DNA of 64,000 nucleotides from Dehalococcoidia bacterium (GTDB lineage: Bacteria > Chloroflexota > Dehalococcoidia > Dehalococcoidales > UBA2162). The translations under genes were made by a program, and so were the position numbers. The notes beneath the pieces were generated by a model. That model had not been told where the DNA came from. It ran no database searches and was given only the letters and a program-made list of their open reading frames with translations. The stretch lies in the NCBI GenBank assembly GCA_011191975.1, contig DUFA01000107.1, positions 62,001 through 126,000 on the forward strand, written 5' to 3'. Positions 50,183 through 59,277 of the stretch are shown piece by piece (position 1 is the first letter of the stretch; each line of letters starts with the position of its first letter).

Positions 50183-50218
50183 TCGTAGAAACAATCAGAA
50201 TAACTAAGGAGTAAATAA

Positions 50219-50968
50219 ATGTCTAAAGCAAGATTGATAGATACTTCAAAATGCACAGCTTGCCGCGGTTGTCAGGTCGCCTGTAAGCAATGGAATGACT
50301 TGCCTGCTGAACATACAACCCAGAGAGGTACCTACGAAAATCCACCGGAGCTATCAGGTACTACCTGGATAAAGGTGGAATTCAGAGAAAAACCTGGCGA
50401 ATGGCTGTTCAGAGCACATACCTGTATGCACTGTACCGATGCGAGCTGTGAAAAGGTTTGTCCGACCGGAGCAATCTCACATAACGGCGAAGTGGTTATT
50501 ATCGACCAGGACTGGTGCATCGGATGCGGGTACTGTGTACAGGCGTGTCCTTATGGTGTTCCTCACAAGGATGAAGAAGGTGAAGGTACTGCCCGTAAAT
50601 GCAGGTTCTGTATCGACCGCATCAGTAATGGTCTTGAACCAGCCTGTGCAAAAGCATGCCCGACAAACACGATTCAATTCGGGGAACGCGATGAATTGAT
50701 AGCGATGGCAAAACAGAAGGTGCAAACTCTCAAAACAATGGGGTACCCTAATGCTAATCTGTACGGCGAAAATGAGCTGGGAGGACTTCATACACTTTAT
50801 GTTCTCACTGAAGCTCCATCGGAAATGGGACTCCCTGACGATCCTGTTCTGGCGACCAACACCACATGGGCTCATTGGGTGAGTGGCGCTGTCGCCGCCG
50901 GTGTAGTCGCAGCCGTACCTTTGTGGTTATTATTCAGGAGAAAACAGAAAGTACAAGGAGGTGCATAA
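50219..50968 (+). CDS. fdhB: formate dehydrogenase iron-sulfur subunit, four [4Fe-4S] motifs, C-terminal TM
   Basis: CTACRGCQVACKQWNDLP; HTCMHCTDASCEKVCPTGAI; DQDWCIGCGYCVQACPYGVP; CRFCIDRISNGLEPACAKACPT. Confidence 0.93.
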   Translation: MSKARLIDTSKCTACRGCQVACKQWNDLPAEHTTQRGTYENPPELSGTTWIKVEFREKPGEWLFRAHTCMHCTDASCEKVCPTGAISHNGEVVIIDQDWCIGCGYCVQACPYGVPHKDEEGEGTARKCRFCIDRISNGLEPACAKACPTNTIQFGERDELIAMAKQKVQTLKTMGYPNANLYGENELGGLHTLYVLTEAPSEMGLPDDPVLATNTTWAHWVSGAVAAGVVAAVPLWLLFRRKQKVQGGA

Positions 50969-51912
50969 TGGCTTGGGCTCCACCCATCTGGTTTTATTTA
51001 TGGCTGGCCGGTATGGCTGGTGGCGGATATTTCGCTGCTTACCTTATCGAGCGATATACGAAAGCAACGGACAATAATCTACTCCGGTTGGCAACATACC
51101 TCGGTGTACCGATGGCGATTATCGGTGTGCTGCTCCTTATTATTGATCTTGGTGCCCCACTCAGGTTCTGGCACCTGTTCACACAGTTCAACCTGGCGAC
51201 ACCAATGTCCGCCGGGACCTGGATACTGCTTTTATGGGTAATTATCGCAGTTGTCCTTATAATGATCTGGTGGCTTTCAAATAAAATGCCCGGTAGAGTC
51301 GATGGACTTCTAAAACTTGCAGGAATACTGAAACCGGTGAATGTCGTACTGTCCGTGCTGTTGATCGCGTACACTGGTGTGCTGTTGTCCGTCAGTAATC
51401 AACCGATGTGGTCAAGCACGATACTCCTTCCAGCATTATTCGTAGCTTCCGCAGTCTCGACCGGCGTGGCTCTGCTGATTATAACATCGATTGCATCGAA
51501 TGCGATAAGCAAAGGTAATATGGTCGAACTAAGAATGACCATGAACACCCTGTACGGTTCATCGGATTGGACCATCCCTGAGAAAGTTATCGAGAAGCTT
51601 GCCGAAATGGACGTAGTCGTTATAGTCATCGAACTTCTCACATTAATCGGTTACGCTATATGGCTTGCAGTTTCCTCAATGAGTGGGGCAGGTGATGCAC
51701 TCGGATTACTTACAACAGGCGTACTAGCAGCACCATTCTGGGTAGGCGTAGTACTCCTGGCTCTCCTTATCCCTCTGGGACTGGAGATTGCAAACTGGGG
51801 TAAAGGTATTGCCACCAAGAGTGTATCCCGCGCTATCATAGCTTCATCTGTATGCGTTGTGCTGGGTGGTCTGGTACTCAGAGCCATAATAACTATCGGC
51901 GGTCAGATGTAG
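50968..51912 (+). CDS. NrfD/PsrC-like membrane anchor subunit
   Basis: MAWAPPIWFYLWLAGMAGGGYFAAYLIERY..; multi-TM; RBS AAGGAGGTG; start 50968. Confidence 0.85.
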   Translation: MAWAPPIWFYLWLAGMAGGGYFAAYLIERYTKATDNNLLRLATYLGVPMAIIGVLLLIIDLGAPLRFWHLFTQFNLATPMSAGTWILLLWVIIAVVLIMIWWLSNKMPGRVDGLLKLAGILKPVNVVLSVLLIAYTGVLLSVSNQPMWSSTILLPALFVASAVSTGVALLIITSIASNAISKGNMVELRMTMNTLYGSSDWTIPEKVIEKLAEMDVVVIVIELLTLIGYAIWLAVSSMSGAGDALGLLTTGVLAAPFWVGVVLLALLIPLGLEIANWGKGIATKSVSRAIIASSVCVVLGGLVLRAIITIGGQM

Positions 51913-51932
51913 TTAAAGGAAGGGAGAAACAG

Positions 51933-52775
51933 GTGACGGAAGGTAGAGGGAACGGAACACTAAGACAACTTGATGAAAAGGGAAAGAAAATAGGCCTACC
52001 TTCTAGACTGCTAGATTTTTATCAGGGCTTACTGAATCTCCAGTCAAAGGCTGAACAACAAATAGGAAAAGTAAATCCTGATATAAAAAAACAGGTGATA
52101 AATGAGCGGCTTGCCCATGGGCGGCCGCTCATTACTTATAATGAGATCGCCTTCAACTGGGATATAGTAAACAACCTCTTTACACAGGTTATAGAACTTT
52201 TTTCTCACTACTCGGATCTGTTCGGTGAGATTCCCAACAGCTTAAATAAACGGAATACAATACCAAGGAATCTTGTTAAAGCATGGTACAAAAAGTCACC
52301 TCCCCCGTCATCACTCGCAACAGATGATGCCGACGAACTCCTCCTTGTGGATGCTATTATCCACGCAACCATTAAACCCACTCTTGTGCGTTATGCTAGC
52401 GCATTATCTGGATTCGTTCAGCAGGAAAAATGGAAACAAAATATATGCCCCGTATGCGGTGGTCTGGCAGACATTGCATTTCTTGAGGAAAAAGAAGGAG
52501 CAAGATGGCTTGTTTGTTCCAGGTGCGATACAGAATGGCTTTACAAACGGTTCGAGTGCCCCTACTGTAAGAATAATGACCAGTCGAAGTTGGGGTATTT
52601 TACCGATGATGACAGTATTTATCGACTCTATGTTTGCGAAGAATGCCGAAAATATATTAAGGCTATTGACATGAGAGCTACGGAAGACAAAATACTATTC
52701 CCCATTGAACGAATCCTTACTATTAACATCGATAATCAAGCTCGTGAAGAAGGCTACGAACCGGGTACTTCTTAG
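51933..52775 (+). CDS. fdhE: formate dehydrogenase accessory protein FdhE (GTG start)
   Basis: CPVCGGLADIAFL...GARWLVCSRCDTEWLYKRFECPYCKN...YVCEECRKYIKAID. Confidence 0.88.
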   Translation: MTEGRGNGTLRQLDEKGKKIGLPSRLLDFYQGLLNLQSKAEQQIGKVNPDIKKQVINERLAHGRPLITYNEIAFNWDIVNNLFTQVIELFSHYSDLFGEIPNSLNKRNTIPRNLVKAWYKKSPPPSSLATDDADELLLVDAIIHATIKPTLVRYASALSGFVQQEKWKQNICPVCGGLADIAFLEEKEGARWLVCSRCDTEWLYKRFECPYCKNNDQSKLGYFTDDDSIYRLYVCEECRKYIKAIDMRATEDKILFPIERILTINIDNQAREEGYEPGTS

Positions 52776-52932
52776 ATTGATGTACATTATTCCCCATCAT
52801 GTATTTATTCGATAATAGCGCTTTATACTGGTTGCTGTTTCTCTTTATGTAAACTCCACAGGCAATTCGGAATTGATAATTGTACCTCGACTACCTATAA
52901 TTGAGCAGTAACACATTTCAGGAAGCCGAATA

Positions 52933-53208
52933 ATGAACTTTCTAGACATGGGTATTATGGAAATATTGCTGGTACTTGTGGTTGCCCTGATAATCTGGGG
53001 ACCAGGCAAGATACCTGAGATTGCCCGAAATCTTGGAAAGTTCATGAGTGCCATGAAAAAAATGAGTTTCGACCTGACGACTCAGGTCAGGAAAGAAATG
53101 GAACTTGAAGAAAAGAAGACCAGTTCATCTACCGGCAGCCAAGAGAAAACCGTGAAGAAAGTGGAACCAGCTGTCGATGACAAAAAGAAATCCGAAAAGA
53201 ATCCATAA
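52933..53208 (+). CDS. tatA: Sec-independent protein translocase TatA/TatB
   Basis: GIMEILLVLVVALIIWGPGKIPEIARNLGKFMSAMKKM. Confidence 0.9.
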   Translation: MNFLDMGIMEILLVLVVALIIWGPGKIPEIARNLGKFMSAMKKMSFDLTTQVRKEMELEEKKTSSSTGSQEKTVKKVEPAVDDKKKSEKNP

Positions 53209-53960
53209 TGAGTGACAGCGAAAAAAATCTCTCGATACTCGGGCATTTCAGCGAAATGCGAAAACGCCTTATAAGGAGTGTCGTCGTCCTTATCATTATG
53301 ATCATTGTTGCCTTCGTCTTCTGGGAGAGATTAGTTGAGATTCTTCTCTACCCGGCCCCTGAAGGTATTACCCTCCAGGCCATCAAGATGACAGAAATGT
53401 TCGGGACTACTATGAGAATATCTCTTGTAGCCGGAGCGATCCTGGCAATGCCTTACCTTACCTACGAGCTTCTCATGTTCGTTTCTCCAGCACTAACCCG
53501 TAGCGAAAGAAAATATGTCTATATCGTTCTGCCGTGGATAGCCCTGATGTTCATCGGTGGTGTAGTGTTCGCCTATTTCATCATGATACCTAATATCACA
53601 AACTTTCTTCTCAGCTGGGGTGCCGATCTTGTTACTCCCCAGCCTATGTTCAGCGACTATGTCAATATCGTAACCAGAATGCTGCTTGTATCAGGACTGG
53701 TATTTGAGTTACCGGTACTTATCACTTTCCTGGCACGAATCGGTATCATCAAACCCCAGTGGCTTGCCAGTAAATGGAGAGGAGCCATAATCATTTCTTT
53801 TATCCTGGCAGCCATTATCACCCCCACACCTGATCCGATAAACCAGTCAATAGTTGCCGGCGTACTTATCTTCCTTTACGGATTAAGTCTGCTCCTTGCG
53901 AAACTCGTCTACAGGAAAAAGGAAGCGGACGAAGAAATGGAAACCTTCCCCTCCGAATAA
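53208..53960 (+). CDS. tatC: Sec-independent protein translocase TatC
   Basis: ILGHFSEMRKRLIRSVVVL; GGVVFAYFIMIPNITNFLLSWG; FELPVLITFLARIGI; AAIITPTPDPINQ. Confidence 0.95.
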   Translation: MSDSEKNLSILGHFSEMRKRLIRSVVVLIIMIIVAFVFWERLVEILLYPAPEGITLQAIKMTEMFGTTMRISLVAGAILAMPYLTYELLMFVSPALTRSERKYVYIVLPWIALMFIGGVVFAYFIMIPNITNFLLSWGADLVTPQPMFSDYVNIVTRMLLVSGLVFELPVLITFLARIGIIKPQWLASKWRGAIIISFILAAIITPTPDPINQSIVAGVLIFLYGLSLLLAKLVYRKKEADEEMETFPSE

Positions 53961-53964
53961 ATCC

Positions 53965-53993
53965 TTGCATTGCGCTTTCTTATTGCTTATAAT
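53965..53993 (+). promoter_or_regulatory. promoter for yedE unit
   Basis: TTGCAT-N17-TATAAT. Confidence 0.6.
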
Positions 53994-54057
53994 AAGTAAC
54001 TGTTATAGAATAATGTAACTTTTCCTTATAATAAACATGCTGAAGGAGGTGCAGAAA

Positions 54058-54129
54058 ATGCCAGGAAAACCTACACTAACATTCACTTGAAGCAATTATG
54101 CACAGCCTGATGCATGTAGTGTATCCTAG
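54058..54129 (+). other. candidate leader mini-ORF/small selenoprotein: MPGKPTLTFT-(UGA)-SNYAQPDACSVS-UAG
   Basis: Near-perfect SD AAGGAGGTG 6 nt before ATG; UGA at 54088-54090; reads on in frame to UAG 54127-54129; located in a selenium locus. Confidence 0.35.
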
Positions 54130-54225
54130 TACCTTTCCTGAGGTAGTACTAATCTGATAAACACCATCATCAGAAATTCTGCGATTATTTCCTAAAATAT
54201 TCATCTATCCAGAATGGAGGTATCT

Positions 54226-55305
54226 ATGCGACGTTTCTTAACGCGCAGATTATTGATAATTTACGCCGGACTCATTTTCGGAGTTCTGGCTGCATTGATG
54301 GTCAACTGGGGAAATCCGGCTAATATGGGCATATGTGTCGCCTGTTTTATTCGTGATATTTCAGGCGCTCTGGGACTTCATCGCGCAGGTGTTGTCCAGT
54401 ACGTTCGCCCGGAGATCATCGGTTTTATCCTTGGGGCCTTTATCACGGCATTTGCATTCCGAGAGTGGCGTTCTTCAGGTGGTTCTTCGCCACTGGTACG
54501 TTTCTTCCTCGGTGCGTTCGTAATGATCGGAGCGCTCGTATTCCTTGGTTGCCCAACCCGTATGATAATACGAATCGCCGGCGGAGATCTTAACGGGATT
54601 CTCGGCCTGGCTGGAATAATCGTCGGGGTGCTTATAGGTATCGTTTTCCTGAAACGTGGATTCAATCTTGGTCGGGCAACGTCGATGAAACCGGCAGTCG
54701 GATGGATAATGCCCATCGCCATGATAGGTCTCCTTGTACTCGCCCTGGTGAAACCGGGTTTTATATTCGCCAGTGAAAGCGGACCGGGAGCAGCAAGTGC
54801 AGCAATAGCGGTTTCACTTGTAGTCGGGCTGGCTGTCGGATTCATGGCCCAACGTACCCGTATGTGCTTCGTCGGCGCCTGGCGCGATATATTTCTTGTA
54901 AAGGATTTCTATCTTGTCAGCGGTATCATCGCTTTCTTCATTGCCGTTCTGGTAACGAATTACCTAGCAGGAAACTTCGGGGCTGACGGTATCTACCACT
55001 GGGGTTTCGATAGCCAGCCTATAGCCCATAACGACCATCTTTGGAATTTCCTCGGTATGACCCTGGTAGGTCTGGGGGCAACATTATTAGGTGGCTGTCC
55101 ACTAAGGCAGCTCATCCTTACCGGTGAAGGCAATACCGATTCCGGTATTACCATTCTCGGTCTTTTTGCCGGGGCAGCTTTTGCCCATAACTTCCTCCTG
55201 GCATCAAGTCCGGCTGGTACAGGCGCATGGGGACCCGTGGCAGTAATTATCGGCCTGGTATTCTGTGTAGCCGTCGGATTCCTGATGAGAGAGAAAATAG
55301 CCTAG
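54226..55305 (+). CDS. yedE: YedE/FdhT-type selenium-metabolism membrane protein (YeeE/YedE family)
   Basis: GICVACFIRDISGALGLHRAGVVQYVRPE; FLGCPTRMIIRIAGGD; RTRMCFVGAWRD; LLGGCPLRQLILTGEGNTD; RBS TGGAGGT before 54226. Confidence 0.9.
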   Translation: MRRFLTRRLLIIYAGLIFGVLAALMVNWGNPANMGICVACFIRDISGALGLHRAGVVQYVRPEIIGFILGAFITAFAFREWRSSGGSSPLVRFFLGAFVMIGALVFLGCPTRMIIRIAGGDLNGILGLAGIIVGVLIGIVFLKRGFNLGRATSMKPAVGWIMPIAMIGLLVLALVKPGFIFASESGPGAASAAIAVSLVVGLAVGFMAQRTRMCFVGAWRDIFLVKDFYLVSGIIAFFIAVLVTNYLAGNFGADGIYHWGFDSQPIAHNDHLWNFLGMTLVGLGATLLGGCPLRQLILTGEGNTDSGITILGLFAGAAFAHNFLLASSPAGTGAWGPVAVIIGLVFCVAVGFLMREKIA

Positions 55306-55316
55306 GAGCAGGTGAC

Positions 55317-55853
55317 ATGCCATTTTTTAAACGCGACAAGAAACCGGAGTTCGAAGGAGGAGGGCTGGTTCTCTTCCACGAGGTGCAGGAGGCCATGAAG
55401 GCTGAAAAGGTGTTGAAAAATGCCGATTATACCGTGAAGCTGGTGGCACCCCCTCCCGAACTGCGAAAAGGTTGCGATCTTGCCGTGGAGATAAACCTGG
55501 TGGAGCAGCCTGGTATCGAGCGGCTGCTGGCTCAGAAAAACGTAATATATATGTATATCACTCCACTGAAGAACGGTACCCGAGAAATACTGGAGATAGT
55601 TAAGGTTACCGATTTCGGTCAATGGCTTATGGTTAAAGCTGGAAACATGAAACTGACCTTCGAAAAAGAAACCGGCGAGATAGTCAATACATCAGGTGGT
55701 GGATGCCCTGACATTCCGGTGATGCACATGAAATTGATCGGGAAAAAACTGGAAGAAGCGCCAAAACCGAAGGACATAGGTTTCACGCTATGTTCGTTGA
55801 TGCTCGATAAAGCCCTCGAAGAAAGCATCATCCTGCAGAAAGGAGGAAGTTAG
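55317..55853 (+). CDS. DUF3343-domain protein (putative Se/S carrier-like)
   Basis: LVLFHEVQEAMKAEKVLKNADYTVKLVAPPPELRKGCDLAVEI. Confidence 0.8.
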   Translation: MPFFKRDKKPEFEGGGLVLFHEVQEAMKAEKVLKNADYTVKLVAPPPELRKGCDLAVEINLVEQPGIERLLAQKNVIYMYITPLKNGTREILEIVKVTDFGQWLMVKAGNMKLTFEKETGEIVNTSGGGCPDIPVMHMKLIGKKLEEAPKPKDIGFTLCSLMLDKALEESIILQKGGS

Positions 55854-55854
55854 T

Positions 55855-56748
55855 ATGCTGCTTATTGCAGGGACCGTACCGTATGCCGACTTCCCTCTTG
55901 TCACGGGAAAAATCTGGCTTGATGGTGAGGTGCTGGTTGCAGGAAGGCACAGCTTTCCGCGTACCCAGGGAACCGGCGCCATGATAGGTGCTGCCCTTGC
56001 CGTTACCAGTTATCTTGGACAGAATAATCCTTATGTTGTTCTTGCTGGTGACACGGGTCAGGGAAAAGGCAGCAGGGCAATATATGAACACCTTATCCAG
56101 ACCATCGATGAACTCTCACCGGATGTCCTTGCTCTGCACTACTGGCTGCCGGACATGATGCTTTCCAGAAGACTCTGTGATGCAATCGATAAGTGTCGGA
56201 AAAGGCCCTTAATGATTGCCGACGCCGCCTCGATGTATTCTGCCAAAGCAGCCGGATTAGCCGCCAAATTCGATATCTTTACACCTGACGCAACCGAAAT
56301 GGCCTTTCTTGCCGATCCGGACGCTACCCACCCGGCTTATATCAACAAGCACTTATTTGATACCGATGTCAGTAGAACGCCCGAACTGGTTGCCGCGGCA
56401 TATAAAAATAACGATGCCGCAAAGCTATTACTGGTTAAAGGCTCAACAGATTATATCGTACGAAACGGAGAAATAATTGAGACAGTGACCGAACCCAACG
56501 TACCTGAGCTTGAAGCGATCGGCGGTACCGGGGATACGATCACCGGGCAGGTCGCTGCTTTTACCAGTGCCGGTCTGGAACCACTTGAAGCTGCAATAAT
56601 CTCTGCCAGAGCAAACCGCCTGGCTGGAAAACTAGCCCAGGCTACTCCGGCAACGAAGGTAGCTGAAATAATCGATCATCTCCCTGCAGTGTTTACAAAA
56701 AACCTGTGTGAGTGGAGTGGTGTCTGTATACCGAAAGGAGAAAAATGA
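55855..56748 (+). CDS. NAD(P)H-hydrate dehydratase-like (YjeF_C/ribokinase-fold) protein
   Basis: DVLALHYWLPDMM...DIFTPDATEMAFLADP...LLLVKGSTDYIV...IGGTGDTITGQVAAFTSAGL. Confidence 0.75.
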   Translation: MLLIAGTVPYADFPLVTGKIWLDGEVLVAGRHSFPRTQGTGAMIGAALAVTSYLGQNNPYVVLAGDTGQGKGSRAIYEHLIQTIDELSPDVLALHYWLPDMMLSRRLCDAIDKCRKRPLMIADAASMYSAKAAGLAAKFDIFTPDATEMAFLADPDATHPAYINKHLFDTDVSRTPELVAAAYKNNDAAKLLLVKGSTDYIVRNGEIIETVTEPNVPELEAIGGTGDTITGQVAAFTSAGLEPLEAAIISARANRLAGKLAQATPATKVAEIIDHLPAVFTKNLCEWSGVCIPKGEK

Positions 56749-56957
56749 TCGAAATAGATGTACGCGGCTATTCTTGTCCAATACCCGTCGTTAATACGAA
56801 AAAAGCGATCAAGGAGAATCCCGGCAAAGAACTCATTGTACTGGTTGAGAGTGCAGTCTCCAGGGAAAATGTGACCCGCCTAGCTCAAAGTGAAGGTTAT
56901 ACCGCGCAGGTAGAAGAGACTGACGACGGGTACAAACTAGTATTGAAACCGAAGTAA
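56745..56957 (+). CDS. TusA/YedF-family sulfurtransferase-like protein
   Basis: MIEIDVRGYSCPIPVVNTKKAI: CPxP motif. Confidence 0.9.
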   Translation: MIEIDVRGYSCPIPVVNTKKAIKENPGKELIVLVESAVSRENVTRLAQSEGYTAQVEETDDGYKLVLKPK

Positions 56958-56969
56958 GTAATAATGGGC

Positions 56970-57073
56970 AAAATCCTAACCTCTAATATCTAAAATCTAA
57001 ACAAATTCGCAACACTAATAACCAAATAATTTCGTGTTTTGAGATTAGGGATTCGATATTTGGATTTTTGGTA
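56970..57073. repeat. imperfect inverted AT-rich intergenic repeat
   Basis: AAATCCTAACCTCTAATATCTAAAATCTAAACAAATTC ... GAGATTAGGGATTCGATATTTGGATTTTTGG. Confidence 0.45.
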
Positions 57074-57117
57074 TTATTGCGCCTGATGGAGCCTGTAGTA
57101 TATACTATGACTGGAAC

Positions 57118-57214
57118 GGGAGCGGATGAGTCCCGGTGGACTTCGCGGACTTCAACTCCGTCTGGGGGGCGTTAGAGCGTCTTCGGTGGGTTCGACTCCC
57201 ATGCGCTCCCGCCA
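57118..57214 (+). tRNA. selC: tRNA-Sec (TCA)
   Basis: GGGAGCG/CGCTCCC acceptor, 6-bp D-stem GAGTCC/GGACTT with short loop, anticodon loop CTTCAAC (TCA), long variable arm GGGGGCG-TTAGAG-CGTCTTC, T-arm GTGGGTTCGACTCCCAT, GCCA end; 97 nt. Confidence 0.93.
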
Positions 57215-57471
57215 TCTATCATTTCATCCCGTTTTCCTTTGTTATTCCTCTTCTTTCTTTTATTGCCTTCTTATTCACCAATATAGTATACTCAGTGTCT
57301 ACCTTATTCATAATTCTTTAGTAAATTATCGACGTTTGCAGTGGGGTACTACTAACACCTGTATGTGTGGTGGAGGAGTATCCCCAATTTATTTTAAAGG
57401 GAGGTGATATTTTTAGAGCAGTACCACTATTAATTCTTGAAAGTAATTTAATTAATAAAGGAGATATAACT

Positions 57472-57771
57472 ATGTATTTGGTTTCAAACAGTACCTATCC
57501 CCTATCAAGTGCAAAAGAAATAGCTGCAGCCTTTGTAAAAGCAGCAGCAGAGCCTTTACCACCATATATCAAACGAACTCACACACTAACTACAGCTGGT
57601 GACCTTGGAATCAGGGTACTCGGTATTTACGAAGTGGAAGATGATAAAGTATCCCAGGCAATCAAGGATCTTACAAAGTATTTCGTTCAGTATTATGAGA
57701 TGGAGGGATTTTCGTATACGTTAGAACCTATGTTAACTGCTCAAGAAGCAATACCTCTACTGGGATTATAA
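57472..57771 (+). CDS. hypothetical protein
   Basis: RBS AAAGGAGATATAACT before ATG; 99 aa. Confidence 0.6.
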   Translation: MYLVSNSTYPLSSAKEIAAAFVKAAAEPLPPYIKRTHTLTTAGDLGIRVLGIYEVEDDKVSQAIKDLTKYFVQYYEMEGFSYTLEPMLTAQEAIPLLGL

Positions 57772-57841
57772 ATAAGCAGAACTAAATTATCTTGGGTGAT
57801 ACAAGCTAATGGGTATTGAATACTAAAAAGGAGTGAAAGAA

Positions 57842-58276
57842 ATGAGCGTAGAGGAAAATAAAAAGACATTATATCGGGTTTTTGAAGAGGTGTGGAATAA
57901 AGGTAATTTAGATTTAATACCTGATCTTGTTTCACCCGATTATGTCGGTACACATGCACAAGGCGTTGCTAAAGGTCACGATGGATATGAGCAAATGGTA
58001 AAATCTATGATATCATTTCTACCCGACCTTCATTATACGGTGGAAAATGTAGTCGGTGAAGGTGACATATTGACGGCTAAAGTAACTTACACAGGGACTA
58101 TCGCTAATGGCAAGATAGGTGATCTTGATATATCAGGAAAAAAGATAAAAGTCACAGCTGTTCTTATAAATCGATATGAAGACGGTAAATGTATAGAATC
58201 AGAAAATTATAGTAATCCCCTTAATCCACTAAAGCAAGTGGGGGTAACCATACCGCCTGAGTGGGGTATGGGATAA
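57842..58276 (+). CDS. SnoaL-like / ester cyclase family protein
   Basis: MSVEENKKTLYRVFEEVWNKGNLDLIPDLVSPDYVGTHAQG.. Confidence 0.85.
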   Translation: MSVEENKKTLYRVFEEVWNKGNLDLIPDLVSPDYVGTHAQGVAKGHDGYEQMVKSMISFLPDLHYTVENVVGEGDILTAKVTYTGTIANGKIGDLDISGKKIKVTAVLINRYEDGKCIESENYSNPLNPLKQVGVTIPPEWGMG

Positions 58277-58315
58277 CAATCACTTAGAAATAAAAAATAA
58301 AAGGAGAAACAAAAA

Positions 58316-58645
58316 ATGTTAGTTGCGGATATTTACAGACTTAAAGATTCTTATTACGCTATGTCTGCCGAACTCCAATCTGGAGATGAAGAAGCAAAGA
58401 AAAGGAGAGAAGAAATCCAGAAGGAAGCAAGTGCTTGGATAGAGAAATATGCCAAACTTGGGAAATGGAAGGCGCATTACCCATTTGCCAACGGGAGGGG
58501 AGGTATCTCTATTTGGGAATTTGAATCTGGGGAAGAAATGGCTCGCATTCTCTCGGAGTCTATTATATTCGGTCATATTGAGTCAGAAACTATCCCTCTT
58601 TCAGAGGTTGATATGATTGCCAATATACTTAAGGAGTCAGCTTAA
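58316..58645 (+). CDS. dimeric alpha/beta-barrel-like small protein
   Basis: KW.AHYPFANGRGGISIWEFESGEEMARILSESII; similar arrangement to 58808 product. Confidence 0.55.
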   Translation: MLVADIYRLKDSYYAMSAELQSGDEEAKKRREEIQKEASAWIEKYAKLGKWKAHYPFANGRGGISIWEFESGEEMARILSESIIFGHIESETIPLSEVDMIANILKESA

Positions 58646-58748
58646 GCAGGCTACCAAGAAAGAATTTAAATACTATCATCAGCCAATAATCGGTAAATCA
58701 GAACCATAGTTAGGGAAGGCTATCTGGTTATAGATATTAACGACATAG

Positions 58749-58776
58749 GCTAGCAGGTCTTCAATGGTCTGCTAGC
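58749..58776. repeat. intergenic inverted repeat H1
   Basis: GCTAGCAG-GTCTTCAATGGT-CTGCTAGC. Confidence 0.8.
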
Positions 58777-58807
58777 TTCCACTCAATAAAGTTGAAGGAG
58801 AATAGCA

Positions 58808-59110
58808 ATGAATTTTTTGATGACTATTACGTACAAAGATTCCTGGTATGCTTTACCACAAGAAAAGAGGTCAGAGATTGTGGGGCAAGTTGTAGCATAT
58901 CACGAGAAGTATCTCAAAGAAGGCAAACTCAAAGATACTTACTCGTTTGCTGGTGGGATACTGATGAGTGTCTGGAATGTAGACTCTCTTGAGGAATTTG
59001 TCCTCATTCAATCAGAACACCCTTATTCTGTGTTAGTCAATTACGAGTCTGCTCCATTTCTTGACCATCAGGAGGTTGTCACGCTCATGGGGAAATTGAG
59101 AAACCGCTAA
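58808..59110 (+). CDS. dimeric alpha/beta-barrel-like small protein
   Basis: MNFLMTITYKDSWYALPQEKRSEIVGQVVAYHEKYLKEGKLKDTYSFAGGILMSVWNVDSLEEF. Confidence 0.65.
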   Translation: MNFLMTITYKDSWYALPQEKRSEIVGQVVAYHEKYLKEGKLKDTYSFAGGILMSVWNVDSLEEFVLIQSEHPYSVLVNYESAPFLDHQEVVTLMGKLRNR

Positions 59111-59225
59111 TAAGTTTAACTAGATAAAAAGTTTTGGACTTACCATGATTCCCTCGGCATGTATCAACAAATAGGCATTATCTCACCCACTGGATAGACC
59201 TGTCCATATAAGGTATTAACTACAA

Positions 59226-59253
59226 GCTAGCAGGTTTTCGTTGGTCTGCTAGC
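59226..59253. repeat. intergenic inverted repeat H2
   Basis: GCTAGCAG-GTTTTCGTTGGT-CTGCTAGC. Confidence 0.8.
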
Positions 59254-59277
59254 CTGAATTAAGAAAGGAATTAATAT

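Noticed and set aside
57126-57407. ORF overlapping tRNA-Sec (93 aa) and the 61-aa ORF at 57136
   Set aside because: Explained by the tRNA-Sec gene; no RBS or homology signal.
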